A stretch of 64,000 nucleotides of DNA from Adiantum capillus-veneris (GCA_014529385.2 CM043942.1:1902501-1966500); one strand, 5' to 3'. Counted from the first letter of the stretch, positions 33,076 to 46,331 are shown. The notes: a model not told the origin generated them from the sequence alone. Translations and numbers: made by a program.

Positions 33076-33780
33076 GCTTGGGAAGTTGGGCTTAGGAAGG
33101 GATTTGAAAGAGTTGAGTACTGTGGAGAGAGAATGAGGAGCTGAGGGGAGGGTGAGGTGAGCTGCCTATGATGGCTATGGTGGCTTTGACAGTGGAGATA
33201 GAGAAAGAGAGGAGTGAGAGGTAGAGAGGATAGAGGAGCTGTGGGCTATGGAGTGTGGGACTGTAGAGGGTTGATGGAGGTGTGAGAGAAGAGGGAGCTA
33301 TGGAGAGAGAGGAAGAGAGTGGTGGAAAGCTTTTGGCTATGGCTGCCTTGACTGTAGAGAGAGAATGGGAGGAGGGAGAAGAGGGAGAGTGTGGGAGAGA
33401 AAAGTAATAAGGGAGAGAGAGAAAAGTGGATTTTGGGGGAAAAAATTGACTTTTTAAAGTTAGTTTATGTTTTGAGGCAGTTTTGGAGGCAAATGGGTCA
33501 ACTTTGGAACTTTTAAAATTTTTTCAATTTTTTGGGTTTTTAAGCATGCGCGTTTTTTTTTGGGGGGTCCCTCCCTCTTTTATGACACTTCTCTCCTCCT
33601 ATTTACCCCCCCCCCAGCCTACCTCCCACCTCTCTCTAAGAACCAAGCATTGAAGAGGGAGACAATTAGGTTGCACCCCTACCATTCCTCCCCCTCTCGG
33701 TGATATCCCAAGAGCCTTCTCATTGGTTCTCCCTTAAGTCTTCACTAATCAAAAAGGCCCAAGGAGAGTCCATATTTTTC
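33076..33780 (-). promoter_or_regulatory. Upstream region of gene A
   Basis: 33120-33420 is purine-rich on the plus strand, thus a CT-rich leader on the gene strand, as in many plant genes. Then come a T/A-rich stretch, a C-homopolymer at about 33607-33616 and GGCCCAAGGAGAGTCC at 33756. The same order of features lies upstream of the minus-strand transposase at 18361-18930. Confidence 0.4.
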
Positions 33781-36700
33781 CTAATGTTCCTTTTGGAGAT
33801 AGGGTGGCACTAGGGCCATCTCCAAAAGCAACATAAAGAACCTAGGACCATAGGATCAAAGGGTGACCTATTGGAGACCTTGTGGCCCAAGGGCCATAGT
33901 GTGGGAATGTACAATCTCAAGGGCCACAGGGTTCCCTATTTTGCTTTTGGAGATCCTATGGTCCTCGAGCCATAGGATCTCCAAAATGAACATATGGCCC
34001 TACGGACATAGGATCACAGGGTTCCCTATGTTCCTTTTGGAGATCCTCTGGTCCTCGAGCCATAGGATCTCCAAAATGAACATATGGCCCTACGGACATA
34101 GGATCACAGGGTGCCCTATGTCCCATCAAGATACAGTGTGGACCAAGGGCCATAGGATGGCAATGTACAATCTCAAGGGCCATATGGTTCCCTCTATGCT
34201 ACTTCTGAAGATCCTATGGCCCTAGCGCCATAAAATCTCCAAAAGGAACATAAGGAACCTATGGCCATAGGATCAGAAGGTGCCCTATGTTCCATCTTGA
34301 GACCTTGTGGCCCAAGGGCCATAGGGTGTATTTGTACAATCTCAAGGGCCATAGGGTTCTATATGTTTTTTTTGGAGATCCTATGGCCCTATATCCATAG
34401 GATCACAGGGTGCCCTACATCCCATCTAGAGACCTTTTGGCCCAAGGGCCATAGAGTGACAACCTACAATCTGAAGGGCCATAGGATTCCCTATGTTCCC
34501 TAGGGTCACAAGGTGCCCTACGTTCCATCTGAAGACCCTATGGCCCAAGTACCATAGGGTGGCAATGTACAATCTCAAGGGCCATATGATTCTTTATGTT
34601 TCTTTTGGAGATCCTATGGCCCTAGAGCCCTAGGTGAATGGGGCTGCCATGGTGCCCGTTAATATGTACCATGGTGTACCCTATGTACGTAGGCCACCCT
34701 CGAGCCCTTGGATGCCCTCTTTCCCATCTAAAGACCTTGTGGTCCAAGGGCCATAGGGTGACAATCTACAATCTCAAGGGCCATAGGATTCCCTATGTTC
34801 CCTAGGGTGGGGTCACAAGGTGCCTTACTTTCCATCTGAAACAATGAGGGCACCTTGTGGCCTTCGGGCCATAGGATCTCTATGTAGAGCATAGAGCAAA
34901 GAGCATAGAGAGCTTCTTACTACCATAGAGGGAACCCTATGGCCTTCAAGCCACAAGGTGTCAATATAGAGATAACATAGATTCTTACTAGCATAGAGGG
35001 GACCCTATGGCCTTCAAGCCACAGAGTGTCAATATAGAGATAACAGAGATTCTTACTAGCATATAGGGGACCCTATGGCCTTCAGCCCACAAGGTCTCCT
35101 CAATATAGAGAAAATAGTGTTTTTTACTGGCATAGAGAGCACCCTATGGACCTGGGTCCATAGGTTGCCAAAAAACTGTCATGAATGGTTTCTTTAAGAT
35201 GTGTAGAGCATAGAGAGGTTCTTACAAGAATACAGGGGACTCTATGGCTTGAAGGCTAAAGGCTCCCAATATGGAGCATAGATCGGTTCTTACTAGCATA
35301 GAGAGACCAAATAGTGCTTTATACATGGGGCCTTAAGGCGTCAAAACAATGAGGGCACCTTGTGGCATTGGGGCCATATGATGTAAATTTAGAGCATAGA
35401 GCATAGAGAGCTTCTTACTACCATAGAGGCAACCCTATGGCCTTCAAGCCACAGGGTCTCAATATAGAGAAAACAGAGGTTCTAGCATAGAGGGGACCCT
35501 ATGGCCTTCAGCCCACAAGGTCTCATCAATATAGAGCAATAGTGTTTTTTACTGGCATATAGAGCACCCTATGGCCCTGGGTCCATAGGTTGCCAAAAAA
35601 ACCCTCATGAAGGGTCTCTTTAAAACATATAAGGCACCTTGTGACCTTAGGGTCATAAGATGTGTAGAGCATAGAGAGGTTCTTACTAGCATACATAGAA
35701 CCCTATGGCTTGAACGCCATAGGGTCCCAATATAGAGCATAGATCGGTTCTTGCTAGCATAGAGAGACCAAATACTGCTTTATAATTGGGAGCATAATGT
35801 GCCAAAACAATGAGGGTTTTTACAAAACTATGAGGGCACCTTGTGGCCTTGGGGCGCCATAGGATGTCAATATAGAGTATAGAGCATAGAGAGCTTCTTA
35901 CTATCATAGAGGGAACCCTATGGCCTTCAGGTTATAGGGTGTCAACATAGAGAAAACAGAGGTTCTTACTAGCATAGAGGGGACCCTATGGCCTTCAGCC
36001 CACAAGGTCTCCTCAATGGCATAGAGAGAATCCTATGGCCCTGGGTCCATGGGTTGCCAAAAAACCCTCATGAAGGGTTTCTTCAAAACATATAGGATGT
36101 GTATAACATAGAGAGTTACTTACTAGCATAGGGGGGACCCTATGGCCTTCAGGCCATAGGGTGCCAATATAGAGCATAGATCGGTTCTTACTAACATAGA
36201 GAGACCAAATAGTGCTTTATACATGGGGCCATAGGACGTCAATATAGAGCATAGAGCATAGAGCATAGAGAGCTTCTTACTAGCATACAAGGAATCCTAT
36301 GGCCTTCAAGACACAGGGTGTCAACGTAGAGAAACCATAGCTTCTCACTAGCATAGAGGGGAACCTATCGCCTTCAGCCCACAAAGTCTCTAGGATATAG
36401 AGCAAATAGTGTTTTTACTAGCATAGAGAGCACCCTATGGTCCTGGGTCCATAGGTTGCCAAAAAACCATCATGAAGGGTTTCTTCAAAACATAGAGGGC
36501 ACCTTGTGCCCTTGGGGTCATAGTATGTGTAGAGCATAGAGAGGTTCTTACTAACATACAGGGGACCCTATGGCCTGAATATAGAGAATAGATCGGTTCT
36601 TACTAGCACAAAGCGGACCCTATGGTCTTCAGGCCAAAGGGTGCCAATATAGAACAAAGATCAGTTCTTACTAGCATAGAGAGACCAAATAGTGCTTTAT

Positions 36701-37960
36701 ACCTGGGGCCATAGGGTACCAAAACAATGAGGGTTGTTCAATGGCATAGAGAGCACCCTATGGCCCTGGGTCCATAGGTTGACAAAAAACCCTCCTGAAG
36801 GGTTTCTTCAAAACATAGAGGGCAACTTGTGGCCTTGGGGTCATCGGATGTGTAGAGCATAGAGAGGTTCTTACTAGCATATAGGGGACCCTATGGCCTT
36901 CAGGCCATAGGGTGCCAATATAGAGCATAGATCGGTTCTTACTAGCAAAGATCAGACCCTATGGCCTTCAGGCCAAAGGGTGCCAATATAGAGCATGGAG
37001 AGACTCTTACTAGAATATAGGGGACCATATGGATTTCAAGTCACATGGTGCCAATATAGAGTAAATAGTGTTTTTACTAGCATAAAGAACATCCTGACCT
37101 AGGGGGATTGGTTGTCAAAAATCCATCATAGAAGGGTTCCTATGGCCTTCAGCCCACAAGGTCTTCTCAATATAGAGCGAATAGTATTTTTCATTGGCAT
37201 ACAGAGCACCCTTGGGCCCTTGAGGCCAACCCTATGGCCTTCAGGCCTTAGGGAGCTAATATAGAGCATGGTGCTTTATATCGGCATAGAGAGCTATGGC
37301 CCTAGGGCCATAGCAAAACAATGAGGTGTTTTTGGAAACGATGAGGGCACCTTGTGGTCTTGGGGCCATAGGAAGTCAATATAGATCATAGAGCATAGAG
37401 CACAAAGAGATTCTTAGTAGCATAGAGGGAACCCTATGACCTTCAGGCCATAGGGTGCCATTATAGAGTAAACAGAGGTTCTTACTAGCATAGAGGGGAC
37501 CCTATGGACTTCAACCCAGAAGGTCTCCTCAATATAGAGCAAATAGTGGTTTTTACTTGCATGGAGAGCACCATATGGCCCTAGGGTCATAGGTTACTAG
37601 AAAACCCTCATGAAGTGTTTCTTTAAAACATTGTGGCCACCTTGTGGCCTTGGGGCCATAGGATGCCAATGTAGAGCATAGAGAGGTTCTTACTAGCATG
37701 CAGGGGACCCTATGGCCTTCAAGCCACAAATTGCCATATGGTGTTGGTGTAGAGGATCTAAAGGGGTATTTAGGCCATTCAAGGGATACTTCTTTGAGGG
37801 TCCTCTAATTTCATAAGGGAACATGTGATCACACTACCATAGAGTGGCCTAGGTACACTTATAGAACCATTTTGTTGGCACCCTTTGGACCTAGGACCAC
37901 ATGGTTTAACATAGAGGTGACTCTATGGCCCTAGGTCCATATGGATGTAATAATATCCAT
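33780..37960. repeat. Palindromic GGCCATAGG satellite array 2
   Basis: About 4.2 kb. The first kilobase resembles array 1. From about 34850 the unit changes to ACCCTATGGCC-TTCA-GGCCATAGGGT, GCCAATATAGAGCATAG and CGGTTCTTACTAGCATAGAG, with a period of 68 bp in the best-kept part (36888 to 36956). Palindrome arms of 9-11 bp flank a 2-4-bp centre. Spacer sequence is conserved between copies, unlike CRISPR spacers. The array ends about 30 bp before the acceptor of the ParB-like gene. Confidence 0.9.
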
Positions 37961-37994
37961 CTTGTCTAAATATATATCATTCTTTTTACAGAAA

Positions 37995-40727
37995 ATGTCT
38001 CAGAAGAGAAAGTCAAATTCAGTTGATGCAATAGGCTCAACACCAAGTTCTTCGTATCTAGATTTTCACTTACCAAATGGTGGAAGTGATGAGAAAGTCC
38101 ACTTGTTCCTTCAAGATAAAGAGCAATTGCCCTTCAAGGACTGTGGTATTGTCAAGGAGATAAAGAAAGATTGTTCAGATCTTGAAATGTCTCCATGCCT
38201 TGGAGTAAAACTACTCAATGGTGACTCCTACTTGTTGGAGCCTGTGGCCTTTGCTCAAAAATTGGTGAAGGTTGATTATGAAGGAGTGACAATGACAAAA
38301 GCAGGGTGGGTGGAGCTTCAAGACGACACTCCAAGTGAGAACTTTATAGACTTATATATTGAGGGCTTTAAGAAAGTCAATCAATATTTAGGTAAATTGA
38401 GCAGCACAAAGAAGAATAAGAAGCGAAAGAATGAAGACACAGGTACAACAAATCAATCTACGACGCTCAAGGAGAGTCAGACTCCCTCACTTGGAGAAAA
38501 TAGTGGAAATGTGGCCGAAGAAAATCTTTCAGTTATACCCTTACAGACTCAAGAAGCAGGAGATTCTAGTGGACTTGCAACCCTAACAGTTGGAACCCCC
38601 TCAGTGGCAGTGGTTGTGGACTCAGCATCCTTAGCTGTGTTGGACTCTATTATACAGCCCAAAGAAAAAGATCTTGATAAAGAAGTTGCCAAAACTTCTA
38701 AGAGTGGGCTAGATGGATACGTCGGAATTGACCACTAATTTAAATTTGGTGTACAATTTACCCAATTGATCCCAGTTGAGCAATGCAACCTTGCACCAGA
38801 AGGCTATAGATGTAGACCATTGTCAGATGTATATGTGAAATATCTCTTGAAGCAATTTGCAGGGCACTCTAGGCCAGTCTCCAGTGCAGAAGACTTGATG
38901 CCGTATAACCCAATTACAAAAATTCCTTTACAAACAGCTGAAGTGCATGGAGACAAGCTATCAACATACCACTACTGGATTCTAGCTGGTCAGCATTCCA
39001 TCATAGTGGCTAGAGCTTTTTTGCGCAACAGCACTAAGTATGCTTTGAGAAAAGAGTTCTACAAGTTTAGAACTACAAGGATAGTGGTAGACGCTCCGGA
39101 AGAGGTTGCTGTTCGAATTTCCAGAATGGAGAACATGGAGAGAATAACAGCAATGAAACACCAGCCTTATGTGGAGGTCTTGAAGCATGGCCGTAGTCAA
39201 AGGATTGCATATTCTAAACCAACAAAACCCAAGGCAGGTGTTCCTGTCGGTCATCCAAGTCGAGCAGTTTGGGATGTAAGTTCCACTTCCCTATGCTTGT
39301 TTTTGTTACAAATATGTCTTGAAATAAAGTTAATTTTCTTTTCTTTATTTTGAAGGCCTTTGTAAATGTGGCGAACATCGTGTTCAACCATAAATCATTT
39401 GCCAACAAAGAAGCACACATGGTCATGTACGATGATGAAATCTATGATCAGTGGATACACATCTTGGAGAAGCATCAGACATCAACTTCTCGTGGGCGAC
39501 AACCAAGCATAACAACCTTTAGATGCCTAGCTGGTTTAGAAGATAATGATGTCAAGCTACTACAACAAGAACTGGCAGATAAGAAGATTTTCTTAGTGAA
39601 GCAACCACGTCAACAAGCGGGCATGCTCGACCTCACTGAACGTGCAACGGTCTTAAAGAAGACCAGGGTTTTTGAGCCTCAAATGTTGATGGCATTTAAA
39701 GAGATAGATCCATCAGCAATAGCAGTTACTTCATGGGATAAATGTAAGTCTCATTATAACATTATAGATGAGATTTACAAATCTCTCTTCACGAGTTGTA
39801 CGCAATGGCTAAATCTCCTACTACACAAAGGAAAGGAGAAAGAGCCAATTCCTGAGATCAATAGGGGATATGTGCAGTGGATCATTGCACAAAAGAATGG
39901 CGCTTCTAGTTTGCAATTCATTTTATCATGGACAATCAAGTGTGTTGGAAAGAATTTGGAAGGCATCGAGTTTCTCTGTAGTGAGAATAGCTCTAAAATT
40001 CATGTTGGTGTTTGCATCATAGACACAACACACAAAAGTCTTACATCTAGTGGTTGGAGTGCTGCCCAATTTGGTAAAGTAATTGATGGAGTATGTGGGG
40101 TAGCACATCAACCATCAGAGTTTTTAATTGCCGGCTTAGTCAAGTATCAGCATGCTGCTTCCCTAGAGAAGGCAATTTCTGAAAAAGCTAAATGGTATGA
40201 AATGCACGTTCTACCTTTGAGCTCCTTAATGGGATCAGAGACATCTAAACATGTGCTCTTCGCGAAGTAGTTTTTGGGGTTTGGGAATTTTTCAGTCAAG
40301 GAGAGCAGTACACCAACTACTCTAGTGTTAAAGAGTCATTGTTGGAGCCAATGTATACTCTCTGCATCAATGACGACGAGTATGATGCTGTGATTACGGC
40401 CAAATCCTTTTTTGTACGTCGTGCAATCAAATGCATCTGTCTCAAAGAAGATGATCAAGTGATAGACATCTTCTCATTAGGCTATGGGACTAAAGAGGCA
40501 CTACAACAATAGAGAAAGGTGATATCAGTTGCATGTAGTAGTGATCAAATGACGTAATTGGAATCTCTTTGCCATTCCATAGTGGAAGAAGACCTTGATC
40601 TTAGAAGGTGGGCAGATGTGGATAACACAGAGAAAGTCAATGCCAAGGATTCAAGGAAGAAGAAATTGAAGAACCATTGGATGCAAGTGCTGAGGCCATT
40701 CTAGAAAGTCTACAGGAAACAGGTTAA
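37995..40727 (+). pseudogene. ParB-like and DNA-methylase-like fusion protein, decayed
   Basis: After TTTTTACAG an exon opens with ATG 37995. A basic, Ser/Thr-rich N-terminal third is followed by TAA at 38736 in frame. The middle reads LIPVEQCNLAPEGYRCRPLS, YVKYLLKQFAGHSRP and YHYWILAGQHSIIVARAFL, the layout of a ParB/sulfiredoxin-type domain (RPL...G-Q-H-S). A GTAAGT intron (39276-39355) leads to a third part with GVCIIDTTHKSLTSSGW, in the place of the DPP(Y/W) motif of N4/N6 DNA methylases, and, after a one-base shift at about 40262, FFVRRAIKCIC and DDQVIDIFSLGYGTKEALQQ, like the motif-I region VLDxFxGxGTT. Stops at 40510 and 40555 and a further shift near 40645 follow. ParB-plus-methylase fusions are known in prokaryotic elements; the assignment here rests on pattern only. 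Confidence 0.5.
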
Positions 40728-41030
40728 GCTAGCCACCCATGATATTACATTATTGATATTTAGATTATTATTGTTGTCATTTTATTTTATTTTTCCCATC
40801 TCAAATCTGCCCATGATGTCAAAAACATTGATGTTTGGCTTGTTATTGTTCTCAATTTATTTTCTTTGAAAAAATGTGAACTTGTGAGTTTGAGTTTTTT
40901 CACAATAATTGAATTAGACTTAAGTGTATTCTATTATATGGACATGTTTTGGTAAATAGAATTCTACGTTTATATATGGTCATAAGATATATATTATGTA
41001 ATACTTTAAAGTTAATTGATCATATGAGGT
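40728..41030. other. AT-rich 3' flank of the ParB-like gene
   Basis: No gene or clear repeat. Probable 3' untranslated and downstream sequence. Confidence 0.35.
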
Positions 41031-41690
41031 TTGGGAAGAATACACTATGACTTGAGGATCATAGAGTTCTTTGTAGACATGACACCCTATGGCCCTAGGG
41101 CCATAGAATACCCCAAAAGAAAATGGGATACCCAAAAACCTTACAGAGTGATTACACCGAGTCTCTAAAAGGGCACATAAGCATCTGGGTTACTCTATAG
41201 CCTTAGGCCCATAGGGTGTCAACATAGAATCCCCCAAAAGCATTTGGCTACCCTACAATCTTACGGATATAGGGTGATTACATAGAGTCTTTAAAAGGGC
41301 ACATAAGCATTTGGGCTAGTCTAAAGCCTTAAGGCCATAGGGTGTCAACACATCTATCCTACAATCTTATGTATATAGAGAGATTACATAAAGTCTCTAA
41401 ACAGGAACATGAGTATTTGGGCTATTCTAGAAGGAAACATAAGTTATCCAAGAGCATTTGGGATATCCTAAGGCCTTAGGGCCATAGGGTGGTGACATAG
41501 AATCTCCACAGGGGCACTTAAATCACCCCATGGATGCAAATCACCTAGCTCTTATGGACACATCTTATAAAACATCACATGACACCCTATGGCCTTTAGA
41601 CCATAGGTTGGTTATTCTAGGTCACCTAAAGACTCTTTAAGTGTTTCAAGAACATTTTTCGTTGGCCTTATATCTTGTGTCCATATACAT
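41030..41690. repeat. Palindromic GGCCATAGG satellite, block 3
   Basis: It contains CTATGGCCCTAGGGCCATAG in full (about 41090-41109) and several half-sites, with the spacer phrases CATAAGCATTTGGG and AAAAGGGCACATAAG. Confidence 0.85.
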
Positions 41691-42176
41691 TAGGGACATA
41701 TATTTCTTATCTTGTGATTAAGGTTTAATATTCTATTGAGAATGAAATAAGCTAGAAAAAACTAAAAAGTATTTAGTCCTCAAAATTTCAAAATGAGAGT
41801 TTGAACAATTGATGTATGATCATTTTTTGTTGGGTGTAAGTTCTTCTATTGTGAATTGATGGTGTAAGCGTTTGAAATAATTATATTTGCATTGCAACTA
41901 AGTAGATTAAACATATATTCAACATTTGTTGTAAATGCCAATTATTTGCTTAGATAGTAAACATCGAGTATAAATGGTTATTGAAGCATTTGTCCTCTGG
42001 ATTATGTGAAGATCTAGTTCTTTGATTGTCACAAGATTTTATTCAAAGATATAAAGTGCGAGTATTTTGTTCCAAACTATGATTTTGTTTCCCTTCTAGA
42101 TGATGCAGAGAATTATATCTTGAATTTTTTTCAATAGAGAGAAGCTAGGACTAGTAGAATTTTTTAGCTTGTCATG

Positions 42177-42560
42177 TAGTAATCGGAACATTGTATCAGG
42201 TTTATTGCAAAGAAATGATTGTATAATGTATAACCATTGTTTAAGTTTGTAAATTGGAAGTAGAAGGCAATGCAAGTTCCCAAACATGTGCAATGCCATA
42301 AGGAGAATCCAGCACAAATACTTTTGCCCCTCAGGAATGTAGCAATCGGAACATTGTATCAAGGTTTATTACAAAGAAATGATTGTATAATGTATAACCA
42401 TTGTTTATGTTTGTAAATTGGAAGTAGAAGGCAATGCATGTTCCAAAACATGTGCAATGCCATAAGGAGAATCCAACACAAATACTTTTGCCCCTCGGGA
42501 TTTGTAAATCAAAGTGCATGGTGAGCCGGACCTTCCATCCACCAACAGATCAATGCATTT
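42177..42560 (+). pseudogene. Duplicated fragment of the FCP1-like HAD gene N-terminus
   Basis: Two tandem copies 163 bp apart (AATCGGAACATTGTATCA at 42181 and 42344). Each ends in sequence nearly identical to coding sequence of the HAD gene at 46623-46765: GGAAGTAGAAGGCAATG, AACATGTGCAA, AAGGAGAATCCA and, in the second copy, AAGTGCATGGTGAG and CCTTCCATCCACCAACA. No catalytic part is present. It is a broken relative of the gene 4 kb downstream. The stretch 41690-42176 before it is AT-rich and empty. Confidence 0.8.
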
Positions 42561-42779
42561 GTGAATTAAAGTACTTGAAATTTTGATTTAAATGTTTTAA
42601 TGTTATGATGATATTTGAAGGCAAAGACCCCTTCAACTGTGTGGTAAAGCAACAAATGTATGATGTATGATAATGATTCAATTTTGTATATCGTGTTGCA
42701 TATTTATCGCATTTTTTAGCTTACACATTTTGATAGTGCATAAATGGTGTTTTATAAATATACACGTAAACACAGTGCA

Positions 42780-43110
42780 TAGAGGGAATTTTACTAGCAT
42801 AAAGACCGCCCTATGGCCTTGGGACCTAGGGTGCCAACATAGAGCATAGAGGGATTTTTATAGCACCTTGTTACCCTTGGGACGCCATAGTGCCATAAAG
42901 TGGTTTTTGTATATATAGTAGAGAATTCTCACACACATGATACCTTGGTCACTATCTAGCCCTTGGACCATATGATAGTAGCATAGATGACACCCTATAG
43001 CTCTGGGGTTTCCTTCTATCCCTAGGGCCATACACAGCCAACATATAGTATACATGGTTTCTTCATAGAGCAAACTTTTTAGTCCTACACTATAGAGTGG
43101 AAACCTAGAC
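42780..43110. repeat. Palindromic GGCCATAGG satellite, block 4
   Basis: Degenerate units of the array-2 type: CATAGAGGG, TTTTACTAGCATAAAG and CACCCTATAGC. Confidence 0.7.
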
Positions 43111-45420
43111 CATATAATGTATCCTACTAGTGAGGCGGTCCGGGGCGGGCAACAAGAAGAGCGGCCTCTAAACACCCTTCGAGGCTCCCGTGATGCTCAA
43201 TTAGGGCTGGGGCAAGCACAATCAGAGACAACAACAACCCACAGCCAGAAACCAAACAAGAAAAGGGGCACCACCTAGTTGTAGATGCGAACTAGGACGC
43301 ACGTGATATCTCCTTGTACTCAAATGCACAAAGAGAGGGGAATGCAAGATAGCCACACACACCAAACACAAACATTCACCACGCCAGAGAGAGGTAAAGC
43401 GCACAAATCAACTTGAGCAACTCAGTCTTAGCCTTAAAGACTAGATGCACACAAAGCTTAAGGAGAAATAGAGAGACAACACAAAACTTGACCTTGTTGC
43501 CAATACACAAATTGTCTTAGGGTCACGGGAGCCCTCTCACCGAGCACCCTCTTACAATTGAAAGTTTTGGCAAACAATTCAACAAGCCCTCAAACCACCA
43601 AGCATGAAATGGCACAACAAACTTCAAGGACAATATACCTTAAACCACCTGATGAGCCAACTTATCAAGTCAATTTGAAGAGAAGAGTCGTAGTTGCAGC
43701 ATACAATTGCAACCAAAACTATGAATCTTATTTATGGACAAGAGTAGGCTACAAGTGTGATTGCAGAGTATAGTATCACTCCATTCCTCTAGATGGCATA
43801 ACTAACTTCAAGCTTCTCCATGCATCTATGTGTAGTGATGGAATAGAGCACTCACAATGAACCCACTCTACACAACTAGGCTTGAAGAGTGGTGTGTTAT
43901 GTGTTGAGAATAGTGTGGTGTAGTGTGATCATGTGATGATTTACAAGGGAGAGAAGGACTCTATTTATAGGTTTTAGAAGCCCCGATTAGGATTAGGCCT
44001 AATCAAGTTTATTTAAAGGAATAAAAGATTATGCATATATATATATATTTTTAATGAGGGTGGGTCTCTCTTGTCCTTTGAGTCACATGGATGTGGGCTC
44101 AAGGGAAGAGAATTATTGAGGATGAAAGGAGAGAGGATTGAGTGAATAATTTGGGAGTGCCTACTCTAGTAGAGGGTGCATTTTACAATAAGGTTAGTGG
44201 TTAGTAGTTAGTAATTATCACTAAAAAATATTTACAAAATCATTCACCAAATGGTGAGATATATGATGAGAAAAGTTAGAGAAGGGATGAGCTTGTAAAG
44301 AGAGGTTGAAGCTTTGGAGAAGTTGACATTCACATCTTTATAGCACCGGTAGAAGAAACGATCAGCATGGCGAAGTAGCGCGTGTCGATGAAGCTATGTT
44401 ATCTTCAATCCTTGGAAAATTCATGATAAAGCCTTCATTTGCAGAGGTTAACTTTGGATTTTTGCTGACTTTTTGAAGTTCTTTACAAAGATGAATAGAG
44501 TATGGTAATATCGACATATATGTAGAGAGAAAGGGGGACACATAGGGTGTAGAAATGGAGGATGAAGGCTATGGAGGTGTGAGAGATGTGGCAATGGTGA
44601 AGAGGGTGAATTAGGACATGGGAGTTGCAGGTTTGGGAGTGGGAAGGAGAGGGAGGAGTGTGTGTGAAAGAGGAAAATGATAAAGTGGAAGAGGGAGTGT
44701 GGCTGCATAGCATGGGCAAACTGGGGTCCACCAATAAAATCATAGCTCATAGCTCGTAGCTCAAAAAAATACAAAAAACGTTGAGGTGAAAGTTTAGCTC
44801 ACAAGCTACAACTTTTGTTTGTATCACCTTTTCAAATTCAGGGCGCATGTGATCTTTAAAAATTCAGCAAAATCGAATGTTTTTTCCACTGCACAAGGTT
44901 CTTGTGAGGTCCTTCTTTGGATGATTCTTTTGAATACCTCCAAGAGTGAGCTCCCCATGGTGCATGCATGCATTCCACATACCCTTGACCTTATTTGGTA
45001 GGTCTATAATTGAAGATATTGTTGAGATCATGATATAAATGAATAGTACAACTAAGAAAATCAAATATTGAGGGGTCTAAAAAAATATGTACATGTCAAA
45101 TATAAATAATATAGGTGGAAAAAATATAAAGGGGTCAAAATAAATCTCTCTCATTATAAGTCTACCATAAAAAGATGAATATTTTTGGTGTTCTAATTTA
45201 TGAGAGTAAAAGAGAATAGATGTAGGAAGGAAAAAATCACAATAGTGAAAAAATATACAGATAAATAGAACTAGTTTTTTTGGATTTTTGTTGGGATGGA
45301 GTTACACCAAAAATAAGAGAAGCTTGCATGAAATTATTTTTATATGGAATAAAGAGTATGCAAAATGGTAAGAAAAAATATGGTAATGGTGAGTCAATGT
45401 GAATAGCATAAATAACACAC
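43110..45420. other. No supported gene
   Basis: GGCTCCCGTGA at 43183-43193 is inverted at 43523-43533. 44500-44720 is purine-rich on the plus strand, like the 5' leaders of the two minus-strand gene groups, but no matching gene lies to its left. Frames at 44448-44774 are low-complexity. The remainder is AT-rich. Confidence 0.35.
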
Positions 45421-46030
45421 CATAAGTATAAAGAGGACATCCTATGGCCTTGGGGCCATAGGATTTCAATATTGACCATAGAGGATTTCTTACTAGCATA
45501 GAGGCTACCTTGTGGCCCTAGGTCCATAGGGTGCAAACATAGATAATAGAGGATTTATTACTATCATAGAGGGTACCTTGTGGCCCTAGGTCCATAGGGT
45601 GCAAACATAGAGCATAGAGGATTTGTTACTAGCACATAGGGCACCCTATGGCCCAAACTCCATAGAGTGATAACATGTAGCATAAAGGGTTTCTTACTAG
45701 CATAAAAGGCAGACCTTGTGGCCCTCGGGTCATAGGGTGTCAACATAAAGCATATATGGTTTCTTACTAGTGCTCATAGAGGGCATCTTGTGGCCCTATG
45801 ACAACCCATGGCCTTAGGGCCATAGGGTGACACATAAATAAAGTACCATATGGATTTGAAGCCATATATCTATTTATATGTTGAGACCTCCCAACAATCC
45901 TAATCCTATGGCCTTGAGGCCATAAACAGACATATTTTGGATTATCTTAAAGTCATAGAGATATCTATAAAGAGAACCGTATGGCCTGAAGGCCATAAGA
46001 AACTTAGTCAAGGAAATCATCCAATGCAAG
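45420..46030. repeat. Palindromic GGCCATAGG satellite, block 5
   Basis: Array-2-type units: GGATTTCTTACTAGCATAGAG, TACCTTGTGGCCCTAGG and CATAGGGTGCAAACATAGA, with a period of about 70-75 bp over 45430-45800. Confidence 0.85.
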
Positions 46031-46331
46031 AAGATCATGGCAATAGAAAATGAGACTTCTGCTCTAGAGCTTAAAGGCATAAATGTTTCTCCAAGTATAC
46101 TTCTAGGCGCCACCATCATGGAAAAAGAACTAATGTAGCTAGATAAAGATTAGGAATCTCTAGACAATAAGGAGCATAAAAATAAATTCATTGTAGATGT
46201 GTTGTCAGTTAGTAAATTTGCTATTTGCGATTAGTTTTTTCTAAGAGTGTGACAAAAAAGAGTTATCAAAATGTAGATACTTTGGAATCTAAACTTAGGT
46301 GTTCTTTAAACTTGCAGTCCTTCAACAAGAT

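Noticed and set aside
33780-37960. CRISPR-like array (palindromic repeat with regular spacing)
   Set aside because: The spacers are conserved between units, unit lengths drift, no cas genes are present and the context is a plant nuclear genome.
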